Assembly: GCA_903899985.1 (NCBI GenBank)
Contig: CAIULL010000110.1
Location: 1-54,121, forward strand
Length of the DNA stretch: 54,121 bases
Origin: an uncultured Schlesneria sp.
GTDB taxonomy: Bacteria > Planctomycetota > Planctomycetia > Planctomycetales > Planctomycetaceae
Direction: 5' to 3'
Shown piece by piece: positions 34,789-46,999 of this stretch. Within the stretch, counting starts at the first letter, position 1. Every line of letters starts with the position of its first letter. The notes beneath the pieces were generated by a model. That model saw only the letters and a program-made list of their open reading frames with translations, did no database searches and was not told the DNA's origin. The translations under genes and the position numbers were made by a program.

Positions 34789-35323
34789 CGCGTATCCTTT
34801 CAGGCGGTGATAATTTCTGGGTCGACGGTTTATCCATTTTGATCGATCAGATTAGCCGGTTGATTGATCGTGGTCCATGAAGCACTGCTTTAAACGCCGT
34901 TTGGTCGCGTTTGTCATCGGCAAAGAAGTTTTTCCATGGGACTGTTTCGCTGTAGGACGAGTCCGATTGGGCCAGGTTGTGTTTGCCACAAGGGTCAGCT
35001 CCGAGGAATAACGGGATTCGAACTTGATCGAACTCGAAAATCCCAACGAACGGGGCAACGACCCTAAAACCCTATGAATTAGCAAGAATCGCCAAAGTCG
35101 ATTGAGTCTGATTGAACTTTGACGCCAAATTATTCGGCGACGGGATTTTCACAGAACGAAAGTGCAGACTTTTTTGAAAAAAAGGTAAAGAAGGAAACTC
35201 AGTGAAGAACTTCGTGACGAAGAAGTCTTGGAATGGGACGTTCTCCCCGTGAATCACTTTGAGAACGATCAAAAGTGCACTTCATTGAATTACTTTTTTG
35301 AAACCATGAGCGTCAACCACAGG
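34789..35323. other. Intergenic region with decamer-repeat site
   Basis: 535 bp. It contains decamer-family sequence (35018-35123, listed separately). A 44-residue rightward frame (34877-35011, MKHCFKRRLVAFVIGKEVFP...) looks protein-like but lacks a ribosome-binding site and ends at the repeat. It is noted but not called as a gene. Leftward frames across the repeat are not credible. Confidence 0.45.
35018..35123 (+). repeat. Decamer repeat family, locus 3
   Basis: TCGAACTTGA and TCGAACTCGA (35018-35037) are followed by the diverged middle segment with CCTATGAATTAGCAAGAAT and then TTGAACTTTGACGCCAAATT. The order of parts is the same as in the copies at 4592-5071, but the units are fewer and more diverged. 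Confidence 0.65.
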
Positions 35324-37773
<2,450 letters not shown>

Positions 37774-39312
37774 ATGGCAGTATTTCTGGGGATCGACATT
37801 GGCACGAGTGGCACAAAAACACTGGCAATGCGAGAAGACGGTACGATATTAGCCAGTGCCACTGCTGAATACGAACTGTCATCCCCCAAGCCAGGCTGGT
37901 CTGAACAGAATCCCGAAGACTGGTGGGAAGCAACTCAAACGACGGTCAAGAAAGTTCTGAAGGCTGGCAAGATCAAGCCGGACGACATTGCAGGAATCGG
38001 CCTGAGCGGTCAGATGCATGGCAGCGTCTTTCTTGACAAGACCAATGCTGTCATCCGTCCAGCGATTCTCTGGAATGACCAGCGAACCGCTCAGGAATGC
38101 GCTGACATCGAGCACAAGGTCGGTGGTCGAGCCAAGCTGATCGAAATGGTGGCAAACCCCGCATTGACCGGGTTCACGGCGCCAAAAATCGTCTGGCTGA
38201 AAAACCATGAGCCAAAGAACTATGCCAGGATCGCTCATATCCTTCTGCCGAAAGATTACATTCGGTTCCGGTTAACGGAAGAATTCGCCACCGACGTGAG
38301 CGACGCTTCAGGAACGTTGCTTCTTGATGTACGTGCGCGACAATGGTGTAAGCCATTGATTGACCGACTCGATATTAAAATGTCGGCTCTGCCAAAAGTT
38401 TACGAATCGGAAGATGTCACCGGCACATTGACCGAAGAGGCGGCAAAGCTGCTGGGCTTAAGAAAGGGTGTTCCGGTTGTTGGAGGAGCAGGTGACCAGG
38501 CGGCCGGGGCCGTTGGTAATGGAATCGTCAAACGAGGCATCATTTCTGCGACGATGGGAACCAGCGGAGTTGTGTTTGCACACAGCGACGACGTTCAAAT
38601 CGATCCGGCCGGCCGCGTGCATACGTTCTGTCATGCCGTTCGTGGCAAGTGGCACGTCATGGGGGTTGTCCTCTCAGCGGGGGGCAGCTTGCAGTGGTAT
38701 CGCAATCAGCTTGCTCATGCCGAAATGACGGACGGAAAACGTCTGAAAACAGACCCTTATAATTTAATCACCGAACAGGCGGCTGAAGCGCCTCCTGGAT
38801 GTGAAGGGTTGTTCTTCCTGCCGTATCTGACGGGCGAACGAACCCCACATGCCGATCCGAATGCGCGAGCCTGCTGGATCGGTCTCAGTTTACGACACGG
38901 TCGTTCGCACATGATTCGTTCGATCATGGAAGGTGCCACGTACGCCATGCGTGACTCCCTGGAAGTCATCAATTCGATGAACATCCCCATCCGTGAAATT
39001 CGACTTTCCGGTGGTGGTGCCCGAAGCGACTTCTGGCGACAGATGCAGGCGGATGTCTATGGACGTCGTGTCAGCTTGATCAATACCGAAGAAGGTCCTG
39101 CCTATGGTGCTGCGTTATTGGCCGCATCAGGGACAGGTAAATACAAATCGGTCGTGGAAGCCTGTACTGCTGCAGTGAAAGTTGTTGCCAGCACTGATCC
39201 GCAGGCAGAAGCCAAACGGATCTACACAAAGTCCTATCCGATGTTTGGCAAACTGTATAAAGCTTTGAAGAACGAGTTCGTTGATATCGCCAAGATTGTT
39301 TCCGAGTCCTGA
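37774..39312 (+). CDS. xylB: Xylulokinase
   Basis: 512 residues, FGGY kinase family. The N-terminal phosphate motif is [18 protein letters not shown]-type sequence appears as GLSGQMHGS, with AILWNDQRT for substrate binding. The catalytic Asp lies in [14 protein letters not shown] (near 241). The adenosine-site motif is [14 protein letters not shown], and the C-terminal phrases include [14 protein letters not shown] and [20 protein letters not shown]. It phosphorylates D-xylulose with ATP. No xylA or transporter is adjacent. The gene is followed 5 bp later by mazG. Confidence 0.95.
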   Translation: MAVFLGIDIGTSGTKTLAMREDGTILASATAEYELSSPKPGWSEQNPEDWWEATQTTVKKVLKAGKIKPDDIAGIGLSGQMHGSVFLDKTNAVIRPAILWNDQRTAQECADIEHKVGGRAKLIEMVANPALTGFTAPKIVWLKNHEPKNYARIAHILLPKDYIRFRLTEEFATDVSDASGTLLLDVRARQWCKPLIDRLDIKMSALPKVYESEDVTGTLTEEAAKLLGLRKGVPVVGGAGDQAAGAVGNGIVKRGIISATMGTSGVVFAHSDDVQIDPAGRVHTFCHAVRGKWHVMGVVLSAGGSLQWYRNQLAHAEMTDGKRLKTDPYNLITEQAAEAPPGCEGLFFLPYLTGERTPHADPNARACWIGLSLRHGRSHMIRSIMEGATYAMRDSLEVINSMNIPIREIRLSGGGARSDFWRQMQADVYGRRVSLINTEEGPAYGAALLAASGTGKYKSVVEACTAAVKVVASTDPQAEAKRIYTKSYPMFGKLYKALKNEFVDIAKIVSES

Positions 39313-39317
39313 TCACC

Positions 39318-40256
39318 ATGCCTGATACTCCTGAGACGACGAGATCTGGGATGGTGCCGGAACCGGGAACTCCCCCCGATCACAAGGATCTGGGGCCAGT
39401 ATTTCAAGAGCTTTGCGAAACCATCGCAAAGCTTAGATCCCCATCGGGTTGCCCCTGGGACCGTGAACAAACACTCGAGTCGATCAAGCCTTACACGCTT
39501 GAAGAGACCTATGAACTGCTTGACGCGATTGATTCGGGCGACGACGACTCGATCGTTGAGGAATTGGGTGACGTGCTGCTGCAGGTTCTGCTCGACTGCC
39601 AGATTGGGGCCGATGAAGGCCGGTTCGATCTGACGGACGTTGTCAAAGGCCTGAATCGCAAGATGATTCGCCGACACCCTCATGTCTTCGGTGATTCTGC
39701 GGTGACTTCCACCAATGATGTCAGCCGAAATTGGGATCGGATCAAGCAGGAAGAGAAGAACCGGGGATCGATCTTCGATGGGCTGCCTGTGGCACTTCCC
39801 GCTCTTGCCAGGGCTGCACGACTTTCTAAAAAAGCAGCGCGAGTCGGCTACGATTTTCCCTGGCGGACAATGTTGTTCGATAAGCTCAGGGAAGAAATTG
39901 GAGAACTGGCGCAGGAGCTTTTTCCGAATGGCGAGATACCTCAGGTCACGGCGTCGGTCGATGCCGCCGTCGAACCCGATCCCGAGCCGTTCGACGCCGA
40001 ACGCCAGAGTCGAATCGAATCCGAACTGGGTGACGTCCTGTTTGTTCTTGCCAACATCGCTCGACGATGGCATATCAATCCTGAAGAAGCGTTACGTGCC
40101 AGTAACGCCAAGTTTCAGCGGCGAGTGGAGTACATCGAAAACCGCCTGAAAGAGCTTGGTCGAGACATTCGTTCGGCAAAACTTGTCGAAATGGAGCAGT
40201 TCTACCAGGAAGGTAAGAAGCGCGAACGGGAAGGGAACTCTTCGTTTAACCCGTAG
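39318..40256 (+). CDS. mazG: Nucleoside triphosphate pyrophosphohydrolase MazG
   Basis: 312 residues with two MazG helical domains. The first shows [31 protein letters not shown] and [15 protein letters not shown]. The second shows [13 protein letters not shown] and [17 protein letters not shown], the usual EExxE/ExxD metal-binding arrangement. A longer linker (about 208-235, rich in Pro/Asp/Glu) separates them. It hydrolyses NTPs to NMP and pyrophosphate. The last residues (NSSFNP) and the stop are encoded by the first copy of a 178-bp direct repeat, so the C-terminus was probably replaced by insertion of that element. Confidence 0.94.
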   Translation: MPDTPETTRSGMVPEPGTPPDHKDLGPVFQELCETIAKLRSPSGCPWDREQTLESIKPYTLEETYELLDAIDSGDDDSIVEELGDVLLQVLLDCQIGADEGRFDLTDVVKGLNRKMIRRHPHVFGDSAVTSTNDVSRNWDRIKQEEKNRGSIFDGLPVALPALARAARLSKKAARVGYDFPWRTMLFDKLREEIGELAQELFPNGEIPQVTASVDAAVEPDPEPFDAERQSRIESELGDVLFVLANIARRWHINPEEALRASNAKFQRRVEYIENRLKELGRDIRSAKLVEMEQFYQEGKKREREGNSSFNP

Positions 40257-40404
40257 CCAGCGGCGCAGGCTGATCGGCGTTCAGCCGATCTCTTTGAACG
40301 TTGCCCGAGCCCCGCTTTTCGCAATGCCCCAACGAAAAATGACGCTCCGGCTGATGGTAATTCCGCTGCTTCGTGCCCGCTTCTCTTCGGGGCGCGGTGA
40401 AACG
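40238..40404 (+). repeat. 178-bp direct repeat, copy 1
   Basis: Starts within the end of mazG (CTTCGTTTAACCCGTAGCC) and runs through GCAGGCTGATCGGCGTTCAG, CCCCGCTTTTCGCAATG, AATGACGCTCCGG and CGCTTCTCTTCGGGGCGCGG-like sequence. Copy 2 is offset by 178 bp. A shorter related piece lies near 4268-4308 (CGCTTCTCTTCGAGGCGCGG). It includes the short palindrome GATCGGCGTTCAGCCGATC. Confidence 0.85.
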
Positions 40405-40415
40405 AAAACGGAAGA

Positions 40416-40582
40416 TTCTTCGTTTAACCCGTAGCCTTCGGCGCAGGCTGATCGGCGTTCAGCCGATCTCTTCGAACGTTGCCCAGCCCCCGCTTTTCGC
40501 AATGCTCCAACGAGAAATGACGCTCCGGATATCGGCGATTCCTCCGCTCCTTGCCCGCTTCTCTGCGAGGCGCGGTTATACG
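40416..40582 (+). repeat. 178-bp direct repeat, copy 2
   Basis: A second copy of the same element, about 85-90% identical by eye. It reaches into the 3' end of the leftward apgM gene (stop at 40576-40578), so both flanking genes end within repeat DNA. Confidence 0.85.
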
Positions 40583-41805
40583 ATGCGTCGCGCCGCACCC
40601 GAAAATAGCATCGGCATCAACTCACAACCGCGATCGAGACAAACGTTACTCGTTGCCGCAGTGATCTCGTCGTATGTGGTTGCCGCCGCTGACATCAATC
40701 CGGTCCCGCACATCGCAAACGGAACGTAGCCGTGGCTGTGTGTCTTTGTCCGCAAGAATGTCGGATGATCGGGACAGATCAACAAGCGGTACTCGCCTTG
40801 CGACCGAAGATACTCGTGCAAGGGGCCAACGATATGCTGATCGATCTGCTCGAGAGCTCGAACTTTCTCGTCCGCCTTCCCTTCATGCGACGCTTCGTCC
40901 GTGGCTTCGACATGCACAACGATGAAATCGGTGACGTCATCTTTGAGTGCTTGAATGGCGGCACGTCCCTTGGCGGCATAATCCGTGTCCAGATATCCCG
41001 TGGCACCCTCGACTTCAATAACCCTCCAGCCGAGTAGTCGCCCCAGGCCGCGCAAGAGATCAACTGCGGTGATCACCGCTCCTCGCTGACCAAACCGTTC
41101 GAGAAAAGGAGCAAGATCAGGTCGCTGCCCTTGTCCCCATAGCCACGTCTGTGTGGCGGTATGAGTTCCCGTAGCGGCACGTGCCAGATTTTCAGGGCAG
41201 GCGGCAATCAAAGGTTTACTCTGTTCCATGAGCGCCCGCAGAAGGTCTCCGCCGGGTCCGCTCGGAAGATAGGGCTCAACAAGCTTTTCGGTAATGTCGT
41301 GCGGAGGCGTCGTCAGGGTCGCTGCGTTAAACGGAGCCGGCGTGTTTCGGGCTCGATAGACAACCAGGTTGCGATAGCTGACACCAGGATAGAACTTCCA
41401 GTGCTCGTCACCACATTTATTGCGTTGTAAGGCTTCGATCAGAGTGCGAGCCAGGTCGCTGGGGATCTGTTCGGCTGTGAAACTGACCATCCGGCCGTCT
41501 TCCACAGTCACAAAGTTACAGCGGATACACCAATCGAGTGGCCCGAGTTCAATTCCTTGTGCCGCCGCTTCGAGCGGCGCGCGGCCCGTGTGAAACTTCA
41601 GAGGGTCGTACCCGAAAAGACTCATCGTTCCCACGTCACTTCCGGAGGGCATTGAATCGGGGACGTGATTGGCTCGACCAACAAACCCTCGGCGCGCGAC
41701 TTCATCCATATGTGGTATGGTAGCGGCCTGAAGAGGTGTTTTCCCCCCCAGAGTTGGTTGAGGTTCGTCGGCAGCGCCGTCGGGTATGACCAGTGCAAAC
41801 TTCAT
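40576..41805 (-). CDS. apgM: 2,3-bisphosphoglycerate-independent phosphoglycerate mutase, archaeal type
   Basis: 409 residues from ATG 41805. A longer frame to 41934 would overlap pyrK and adds no conserved sequence. The ApgM fold is clear from the start KFALVIPDGAADEPQPTLGG (metal Asp), then MPSGSDVGTMSLFGYDP (the Ser that takes the phosphate), AVITAVDLLRGLGRLLG, VHVEATDEASHEG and LLICPDHPTFLRTKTHSHG (the metal-binding Asp/His cluster). It interconverts 3- and 2-phosphoglycerate. It lies 10 bp after pyrK in a leftward run. The last codons overlap a repeat element. Confidence 0.94.
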   Translation of the reverse strand: MKFALVIPDGAADEPQPTLGGKTPLQAATIPHMDEVARRGFVGRANHVPDSMPSGSDVGTMSLFGYDPLKFHTGRAPLEAAAQGIELGPLDWCIRCNFVTVEDGRMVSFTAEQIPSDLARTLIEALQRNKCGDEHWKFYPGVSYRNLVVYRARNTPAPFNAATLTTPPHDITEKLVEPYLPSGPGGDLLRALMEQSKPLIAACPENLARAATGTHTATQTWLWGQGQRPDLAPFLERFGQRGAVITAVDLLRGLGRLLGWRVIEVEGATGYLDTDYAAKGRAAIQALKDDVTDFIVVHVEATDEASHEGKADEKVRALEQIDQHIVGPLHEYLRSQGEYRLLICPDHPTFLRTKTHSHGYVPFAMCGTGLMSAAATTYDEITAATSNVCLDRGCELMPMLFSGAARRIV

Positions 41806-41815
41806 ATGTTCTCTT

Positions 41816-42709
41816 TCAGGCTTCAAATACGACCTTGTCTGCCGGGAAGACAGGGCCTTCGACGCAGACTCGACGGTAGTCCCATGTCCCATCGTCTTGT
41901 CGAATTCTCGTGACACAACTGAAACAGGCTCCAAACCCGCAGGCCATTGGGCTTTCTAACGAAACCCAGGTCGGAATCTTCGCGGCCTCAGTCAATTTTG
42001 CAACCGCGTGCATCATCGGCTCAGGTCCGCAGCAATACACCACTGATGGAGGTTCGGCTCCGCTTAACAGCGGTTTCAAAAGGTCGGTCACATAACCATG
42101 GTGCCCTGCTGAACCATCATCGGTGGCGATCTGTAAGTCGATCCCTTCCTGATGAAATGCATCGATTCCCGCAATGTATTCCCGGCTGCGAACACCGTAA
42201 CACATCGTGATTCGCGAAGGGGTTTGAGTCACCTCGCGAAAGGGGTTTCCATAGATTTTTCGACGCAGAGCTTCTCGAATGACAGCCAGGAACGGCGTTT
42301 GACCGATTCCTCCGGCAGCAATCACCAGATGGCCCGAGGCAGGCAATGGAAAACCGTTTCCTAACGGGCCCCAGATCTCGACGCGGTCGCCGACGGATAA
42401 CGATTCAAGCAGCGACGTCATCTTGCCAACAACGACATACCCGAACTCGATCCCTTCCGGTTCGCCCACCGCGTTTTCATAGACGTCATAAAGCGCAAAC
42501 GGACGACCAAGAAGCGGGTCGCTTCGTTCTGGGATGCGAACCATCACGAACTGGCCTGGCAGAATCTGCTGAGCGATTTTTGGGCAGCGCAATCGAATGC
42601 GCCACGTATCGCGGGCCATCTGCTCGTGCTCGACAATTGTCGCAAATCGTTGAAGAGCCGTCGGTACAAGTCCGGGAAGCTCAGACGAACAATCAGCCAT
42701 GGAACTCAT
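41816..42709 (-). CDS. pyrK: Dihydroorotate dehydrogenase electron transfer subunit
   Basis: 297 residues from ATG 42709. ATG 42700 and an upstream GTG at 42754 are alternatives, and no strong ribosome-binding site separates them. The ferredoxin-reductase fold has GQFVMVRIPE and RPFALYDVY (FAD binding), AAGGIGQTPFLAVI (NAD site) and the 2Fe-2S ligands in MACGFGACFSC with the last Cys in RRVCVEGPVF. It passes electrons from dihydroorotate dehydrogenase to NAD+ in pyrimidine synthesis. The catalytic pyrD subunit is not in the window. Confidence 0.92.
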   Translation of the reverse strand: MSSMADCSSELPGLVPTALQRFATIVEHEQMARDTWRIRLRCPKIAQQILPGQFVMVRIPERSDPLLGRPFALYDVYENAVGEPEGIEFGYVVVGKMTSLLESLSVGDRVEIWGPLGNGFPLPASGHLVIAAGGIGQTPFLAVIREALRRKIYGNPFREVTQTPSRITMCYGVRSREYIAGIDAFHQEGIDLQIATDDGSAGHHGYVTDLLKPLLSGAEPPSVVYCCGPEPMMHAVAKLTEAAKIPTWVSLESPMACGFGACFSCVTRIRQDDGTWDYRRVCVEGPVFPADKVVFEA

Positions 42710-42781
42710 CTGTGAAATGCCCAATTCGTACGAAGTTTTCCAGAGTCTTACCACACGGGGACGTGTTTTTGGAACGCCATT

Positions 42782-43717
42782 TTAACGCCGGGGTTTCTTC
42801 CCTCTGGAACTTCCACGATTAGCCGAAGGGATGCGTTGTGCAGGCTTGTGGCGAGGCTTACCAACTCCCTTTAATCGTCGCCGATTGGGATTCACAACTT
42901 CGTGTCGTTTCCATGAGGGACGACCTGTGGGATCGCTTGAGGCATATTGCTTCAGCACCCGCACTTCGGACGGCGATAACGGCCGATAGGCAGCCGGTTC
43001 AAGTTCACCCAGCTTCATCGGGCCGAATGCCGTTCTTCGCAGCTTCAAGACCTTGTGACCAACGCGAGCGAACATTCGTCGAACTTCGCGGTTCTGGCCT
43101 TCCGTCAGAATCACCTCGACCAGCGTACTCTTGCCGCTGGTCTTCACGCGACGAACGTCCCTCATACGGAACTTGCCTTCGGTGAAATGCAAACCTTGTC
43201 GCAGCATCTTGAACGTTTCGTCGGTTGGAGTCCCCGCAATAATACAGCGATAGACCCGTTCGACCTGAAACTTGGGGTGTGCCAGCGAATGAGCCAGTTC
43301 GCCGTCATTGGTGACGATCAGCAAACCTTCCGAATTTTCGTCTAAACGACCGACGGAAAAAAGCCGCCCGTGCCAGGGGGGAAGCAGATCGATGACCCGT
43401 GGGCGACCTTGCGGGTCAGCATTTGAGCAGACAACACCGATCGGTTTATTGACCAGAAAATATTGCTTTTTCTGGAATTTGATTCGTTCGCCGTCGACAC
43501 AGACCTTTTGTGCCTGCGAATCAACCTTGATCCCCAGTTCGGTGACCGTTTCACCATCAACCGTGACTCGACCGTCCCGGATGTACTCCTCACAGTTTCG
43601 GCGCGAAGCAATGCCCGCTGACGCCAGCACTTTTTGCAGTCGTTCTACGGACGAATCATCTTCAGGAAGATCGCTGTTGCCAGCATCAGAATCGGGATTG
43701 AGGGGAACACGAGGCAT
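42782..43717 (-). CDS. rluB: 23S rRNA pseudouridine synthase, RluB/RsuA family
   Basis: 311 residues. An N-terminal S4 RNA-binding domain (RLQKVLASAGIASRRNCEEY) precedes the RsuA-type catalytic domain with VGRLDENSEGLLIVTNDGEL (catalytic Asp) and EGQNREVRRMFARVGHKVLK. The C-terminal tail is basic and low-complexity (RRRLKGVGKPRHKPAQR, ending GKKPRR) and probably binds rRNA. RluB versus RluE/RluF cannot be separated with certainty by eye, but the S4 domain and length favour RluB. It is first in the leftward run toward pyrK and apgM. Confidence 0.92.
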   Translation of the reverse strand: MPRVPLNPDSDAGNSDLPEDDSSVERLQKVLASAGIASRRNCEEYIRDGRVTVDGETVTELGIKVDSQAQKVCVDGERIKFQKKQYFLVNKPIGVVCSNADPQGRPRVIDLLPPWHGRLFSVGRLDENSEGLLIVTNDGELAHSLAHPKFQVERVYRCIIAGTPTDETFKMLRQGLHFTEGKFRMRDVRRVKTSGKSTLVEVILTEGQNREVRRMFARVGHKVLKLRRTAFGPMKLGELEPAAYRPLSPSEVRVLKQYASSDPTGRPSWKRHEVVNPNRRRLKGVGKPRHKPAQRIPSANRGSSRGKKPRR

Positions 43718-44149
43718 AGGTCAAATTTCGCATCAAAAATATCGTAGCTATTTCCGCATTCATCTTATCGTCATTCGAAGAGACAAGAAAGGAAGATCCT
43801 GGAACTACTGGCAGCAGAGCAAATCCGAAAAGAATTACATCGGCTTGAGCTGCACTGTGGAAAGCTTCTGTTTAAACTCCGCTGAGAGAAGAGATTTTCC
43901 GCAGATGTACACCTAGATACGGAAAGCGATGCAAACGAGTTTTGATCACGAATCGCACGGATAAGAATCAGAATTACAGAATCCGGGGGCTTCCGCCGTT
44001 CGGCTCGCTTTGACTGAATTGTGTCGTGTTTTTGGTGTTTTTCGTGGTTCAGTCTCTTCCTGTAATTTGGGTTGCGGGCGATGTCTGCACTCGGTGCATC
44101 AGCGGCTGAATTCTCTTGAATTTAAAAACTGAATTGAGGAATCCTGGTC
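43718..44149. other. Intergenic region with dispersed repeats
   Basis: 432 bp between divergent rluB and prlC. It carries copy 2 of the dispersed motif (44067-44121), preceded by GTGTTTTTGGTGTTTTTCG, a sequence type often scattered in planctomycete intergenic DNA. GAGGAA at about 44135 is the ribosome-binding site of prlC. Confidence 0.5.
44067..44121. repeat. Dispersed intergenic motif, copy 2
   Basis: TTGGGTTGCGGGCGATGTC followed by GCACTCGGTGCATC and GCGGCTGAATTCTC. Matches the element at 3792 and more loosely the left edge of the window. Confidence 0.6.
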
Positions 44150-46243
44150 ATGGTCGATACGGCATCACTTGTTAACAACCCACTTCTGGCCACCAGTGGT
44201 TTACCCGACTTTGCGGCGATTCGGCCAGAACATATCGTTCCCGCCGTCAAGCACATTGTTGCGGACGCAACTCAAAAGCTGACCGAAATCGAAAAGGAAC
44301 TCACCCCAACCTGGGATGGTTCGCTCGGAAAACTCGAACGACTTGACCCTCCGTTTGAATATGGCTGGAAGCCGGTGGGGCACTTATTTGGTGTCTTAAA
44401 CTCGGACGAATTGCGAACGGCGTACGAGACCGTTTTGCCCGAGGTCGTTCAGTTTGGTCTGCGAGCCAGCCAGAGTGAGCCGATTTATCAGTGCCTGAAG
44501 CAATTGCGGGACAGCAGCGAATGGTCAAAGCTCAGCGAAGCTCAACAGCGGATTATCACTGACCGGATCAAAGGGGCCGAGTTATCCGGGATCGCTCTGA
44601 AGGGAGCCGAACGGGAACGGTTCAACGCGATTGAGCAAGAACTTTCGCAACTATCAACCGAGTTTTCCAATCACGTTCTCGATGCGACAAAAGCCTTTTC
44701 GCTTGAGATCACTGATTCGGCCGATGCGGCGGGATGGCCCAGCACGCTGCGAAACCTGGCAGCTCAATCCTGGAATGCGGCTCACAAAGATGCCGCAACC
44801 GCTGCAACGCCTGCCGATGGTCCGTGGAGGATTACTCTCGAACCGCCATTGTTGACCCCGTTCATGGAACATTGCCGGAACAGAACGCTGCGAGAACAAC
44901 TCTACCGTGCGTTTGTCACACGTGCGTCCGTTGGTGACTTGAATAACGATCCGCTGATTACCCGTTTTCTTTCTCTGCGACGTGAAAAGGCCCGTTTGCT
45001 CGGTTATCAGAATTTTGCCGAAGTGAGTCTCGCACGAAAGATGGCTCCAAGCGTCGCGGCGATTCGCCAGATGTTTTCCGATTTGCGTACTGCCGCCTGG
45101 GATGCCGCCGTCCGAGATGTGGAAGATATCAAGGCTCTGAAGGCGTCTCGCGGTGACTCGAATCCGCTTCAGGTCTGGGACGTTGCCTTCTGGGCCGAGC
45201 GGCTGCGTGAAGAACGATACGCTTACACGGACGATGAGCTGCGACCTTATTTCCCGTTCGAAAAAGTTCTGGAGGGATTGTTCCAACTGCTCGGTCGGTT
45301 GTTCGACGTGACGATCCACCATCAGACCGACGTCAGTGTCTGGAATCCCGACGTCCGTTTTTATCGAGTCCACGATGCGTCAGGGACTCACATCGCCTCG
45401 TTCTTCCTCGATCCCTTTTCCCGCCCCGAGAACAAGCGAGGCGGGGCGTGGATGGATGATTGTCTAGGCCGACGGAAGATGGACGGAAAGCTCCAGCTTC
45501 CCGTGGCACACCTCGTCTGCAATCAGACCCCGCCCCATGGTGATACTCCCAGCCTGATGTCGTTTCGCGAAGTCGAAACGCTGTTCCACGAAATGGGGCA
45601 TGGCTTACAGCACATGTTAACCAAGGTCGACTTCGCCGATTGTGCAGGGATCAACGGCGTGGAGTGGGACGCTGTCGAATTGCCCAGCCAGTTCATGGAA
45701 AACTGGTGCTATCACCGACCCACGCTGCTCAGTTTGACCGGCCATTACAAGACGGGCGAACCATTGCCGGAAGCCTTATTCGAAAAAGTTCGGGCAGCAA
45801 AGAACTTCCGAGCGGGCTCGATGATGCTGAGGCAACTGCTGTTTGGCATGACCGATATCACGCTCCATGCCGACTATGATCCGAGCGGGACCGAGTCCGT
45901 CCACGAACTCAATCGCCGACTCAGTCAGCAAACCAGCGTGCTGCCACTGTTGCCAGAAGATCGGACGCTCTGTTCATTCCAGCACATTTTCAGTGGAGGT
46001 TATGCAGCTGGCTACTACAGTTACAAATGGGCCGAAATCCTGAGTGCCGACGCATTCGCCGCGTTTGAAGAGGTGGGGCTCGATAATGCCGAAGCGATCC
46101 AGGTCACAGGGAAACGATTCCGAGACACAGTTCTGGCGCTCGGGGGAAGCCGTCACCCGATGGACGTCTTCCAAGCCTTCCGTGGCCGCGAACCACAAGT
46201 TGCAGCATTGCTGCGACATTCAGGTTTAGGTGTGAAGTCGTAG
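44150..46243 (+). CDS. prlC: M3 family oligopeptidase A
   Basis: 697 residues, standard for oligopeptidase A. The zinc site HEMGH lies at 480-484 (FHEMGHGLQHML), with the third ligand in GINGVEWDAVELPSQFMENW. Other family marks are SFFLDPFSRPENKRGGAWMD and HIFSGGYAAGYYSYKWAEIL near the C-terminus. It degrades short peptides such as signal-peptide remnants in the cytoplasm. The ATG at 44150 follows GAGGAA at good spacing. A decayed copy of the gene's 3' end lies about 370 bp downstream. Confidence 0.96.
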   Translation: MVDTASLVNNPLLATSGLPDFAAIRPEHIVPAVKHIVADATQKLTEIEKELTPTWDGSLGKLERLDPPFEYGWKPVGHLFGVLNSDELRTAYETVLPEVVQFGLRASQSEPIYQCLKQLRDSSEWSKLSEAQQRIITDRIKGAELSGIALKGAERERFNAIEQELSQLSTEFSNHVLDATKAFSLEITDSADAAGWPSTLRNLAAQSWNAAHKDAATAATPADGPWRITLEPPLLTPFMEHCRNRTLREQLYRAFVTRASVGDLNNDPLITRFLSLRREKARLLGYQNFAEVSLARKMAPSVAAIRQMFSDLRTAAWDAAVRDVEDIKALKASRGDSNPLQVWDVAFWAERLREERYAYTDDELRPYFPFEKVLEGLFQLLGRLFDVTIHHQTDVSVWNPDVRFYRVHDASGTHIASFFLDPFSRPENKRGGAWMDDCLGRRKMDGKLQLPVAHLVCNQTPPHGDTPSLMSFREVETLFHEMGHGLQHMLTKVDFADCAGINGVEWDAVELPSQFMENWCYHRPTLLSLTGHYKTGEPLPEALFEKVRAAKNFRAGSMMLRQLLFGMTDITLHADYDPSGTESVHELNRRLSQQTSVLPLLPEDRTLCSFQHIFSGGYAAGYYSYKWAEILSADAFAAFEEVGLDNAEAIQVTGKRFRDTVLALGGSRHPMDVFQAFRGREPQVAALLRHSGLGVKS

Positions 46244-46605
46244 TCCGTCAACGCTCTTGGCGTTTGGTTGTGTGCGATTGCTGCGCGTCTTCAGTCGCCC
46301 GTGTTCTTGGTCATTACGGACAATTCGAATTGAAGAAAGTGGCGACACATTGCCGTAGCCATTGTCAGGCAATATTACAGCCTTCATGCATCAAGCGGCC
46401 TTGTTTCAACAATTTGAATCGCCAGGTTGAACTTAAACAAGACCGATTCGACAACGGGGTTCGGCCGAAGTTCAGTTGCTCAATTGGACTGAACATTTGA
46501 AAGTGAAGATCATGGCGCACGACGCTGGCGGATTGATTAACGACCGAGATCTGATGTGACTGTTTTCGCATGAGCAAACGAATTCCTTTCAGTACAATCC
46601 CACCG
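46244..46605. other. Non-coding DNA after prlC
   Basis: No credible gene. Frames on both strands are short or unlike protein. Given the peptidase relic that follows, this may be older, unrecognisable decay of the same duplicated gene. Confidence 0.4.
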
Positions 46606-46860
46606 CCAAACCACTGATTTTCGCCGAGAATTCTGGCTGCTGCGCCGTCGCCTTTTTTGGGAGAGCTCAGCTTAAATGAGGCCGGGATTGATAGCATTCA
46701 GGTGATCCGCGCAATCTGTCCAACCATTCCGCGACATGGTTCTCGTGCTGGGCGAAAGCCGTTACCCGATGCAACCCGACAAACGATCTTTAATGATTAT
46801 GCTAACGACGGGCTTCAAGACGGCGTCGTCTTCCAAGTTTTGGTTTTCCTCGAATATTGC
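46606..46860 (+). pseudogene. Decayed fragment of an M3 peptidase gene (prlC-like 3' end)
   Basis: Translated pieces in changing frames line up with the end of PrlC upstream. GCCGAGAATTCTGGCTGC... gives AEN-CCAVAFF against AEILSADAFAAF. EAGIDSIQVI lines up with EVGLDNAEAIQV. In a shifted frame, FRDMVLVLGESRYPM lines up with FRDTVLALGGSRHPM at 46725-46775. Finally GVVFQV lines up with MDVFQAF. Frameshifts and small insertions separate the blocks, so it cannot be functional. It is probably a remnant of a duplicated or second oligopeptidase gene. Confidence 0.7.
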
Positions 46861-46999
46861 GAAGTGAGTCCGTGTGGGACGCATTTGCGTGACATCCAAT
46901 TAGCCACTGACTACTTTCGAAATCTTTGCATGACCGTGTACAATTTTGTAATAACGGATCGGCTGACGTATCAGGTTATGTTCGACAAGGACGGCTAGG

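Noticed and set aside
34877-35011. 44-residue ORF MKHCFKRRLVAFVIGKEVFP...
   Set aside because: Protein-like but no ribosome-binding site, ends at a repeat, no recognised family. Left as a note in the intergenic entry.
39234-40073. Minus-strand frame of 279 codons across xylB/mazG
   Set aside because: It overlaps two clearly identified genes and has no family features.
46365-46697. 110-codon minus-strand frame after prlC
   Set aside because: It overlaps the plus-strand peptidase relic and shows no family features.
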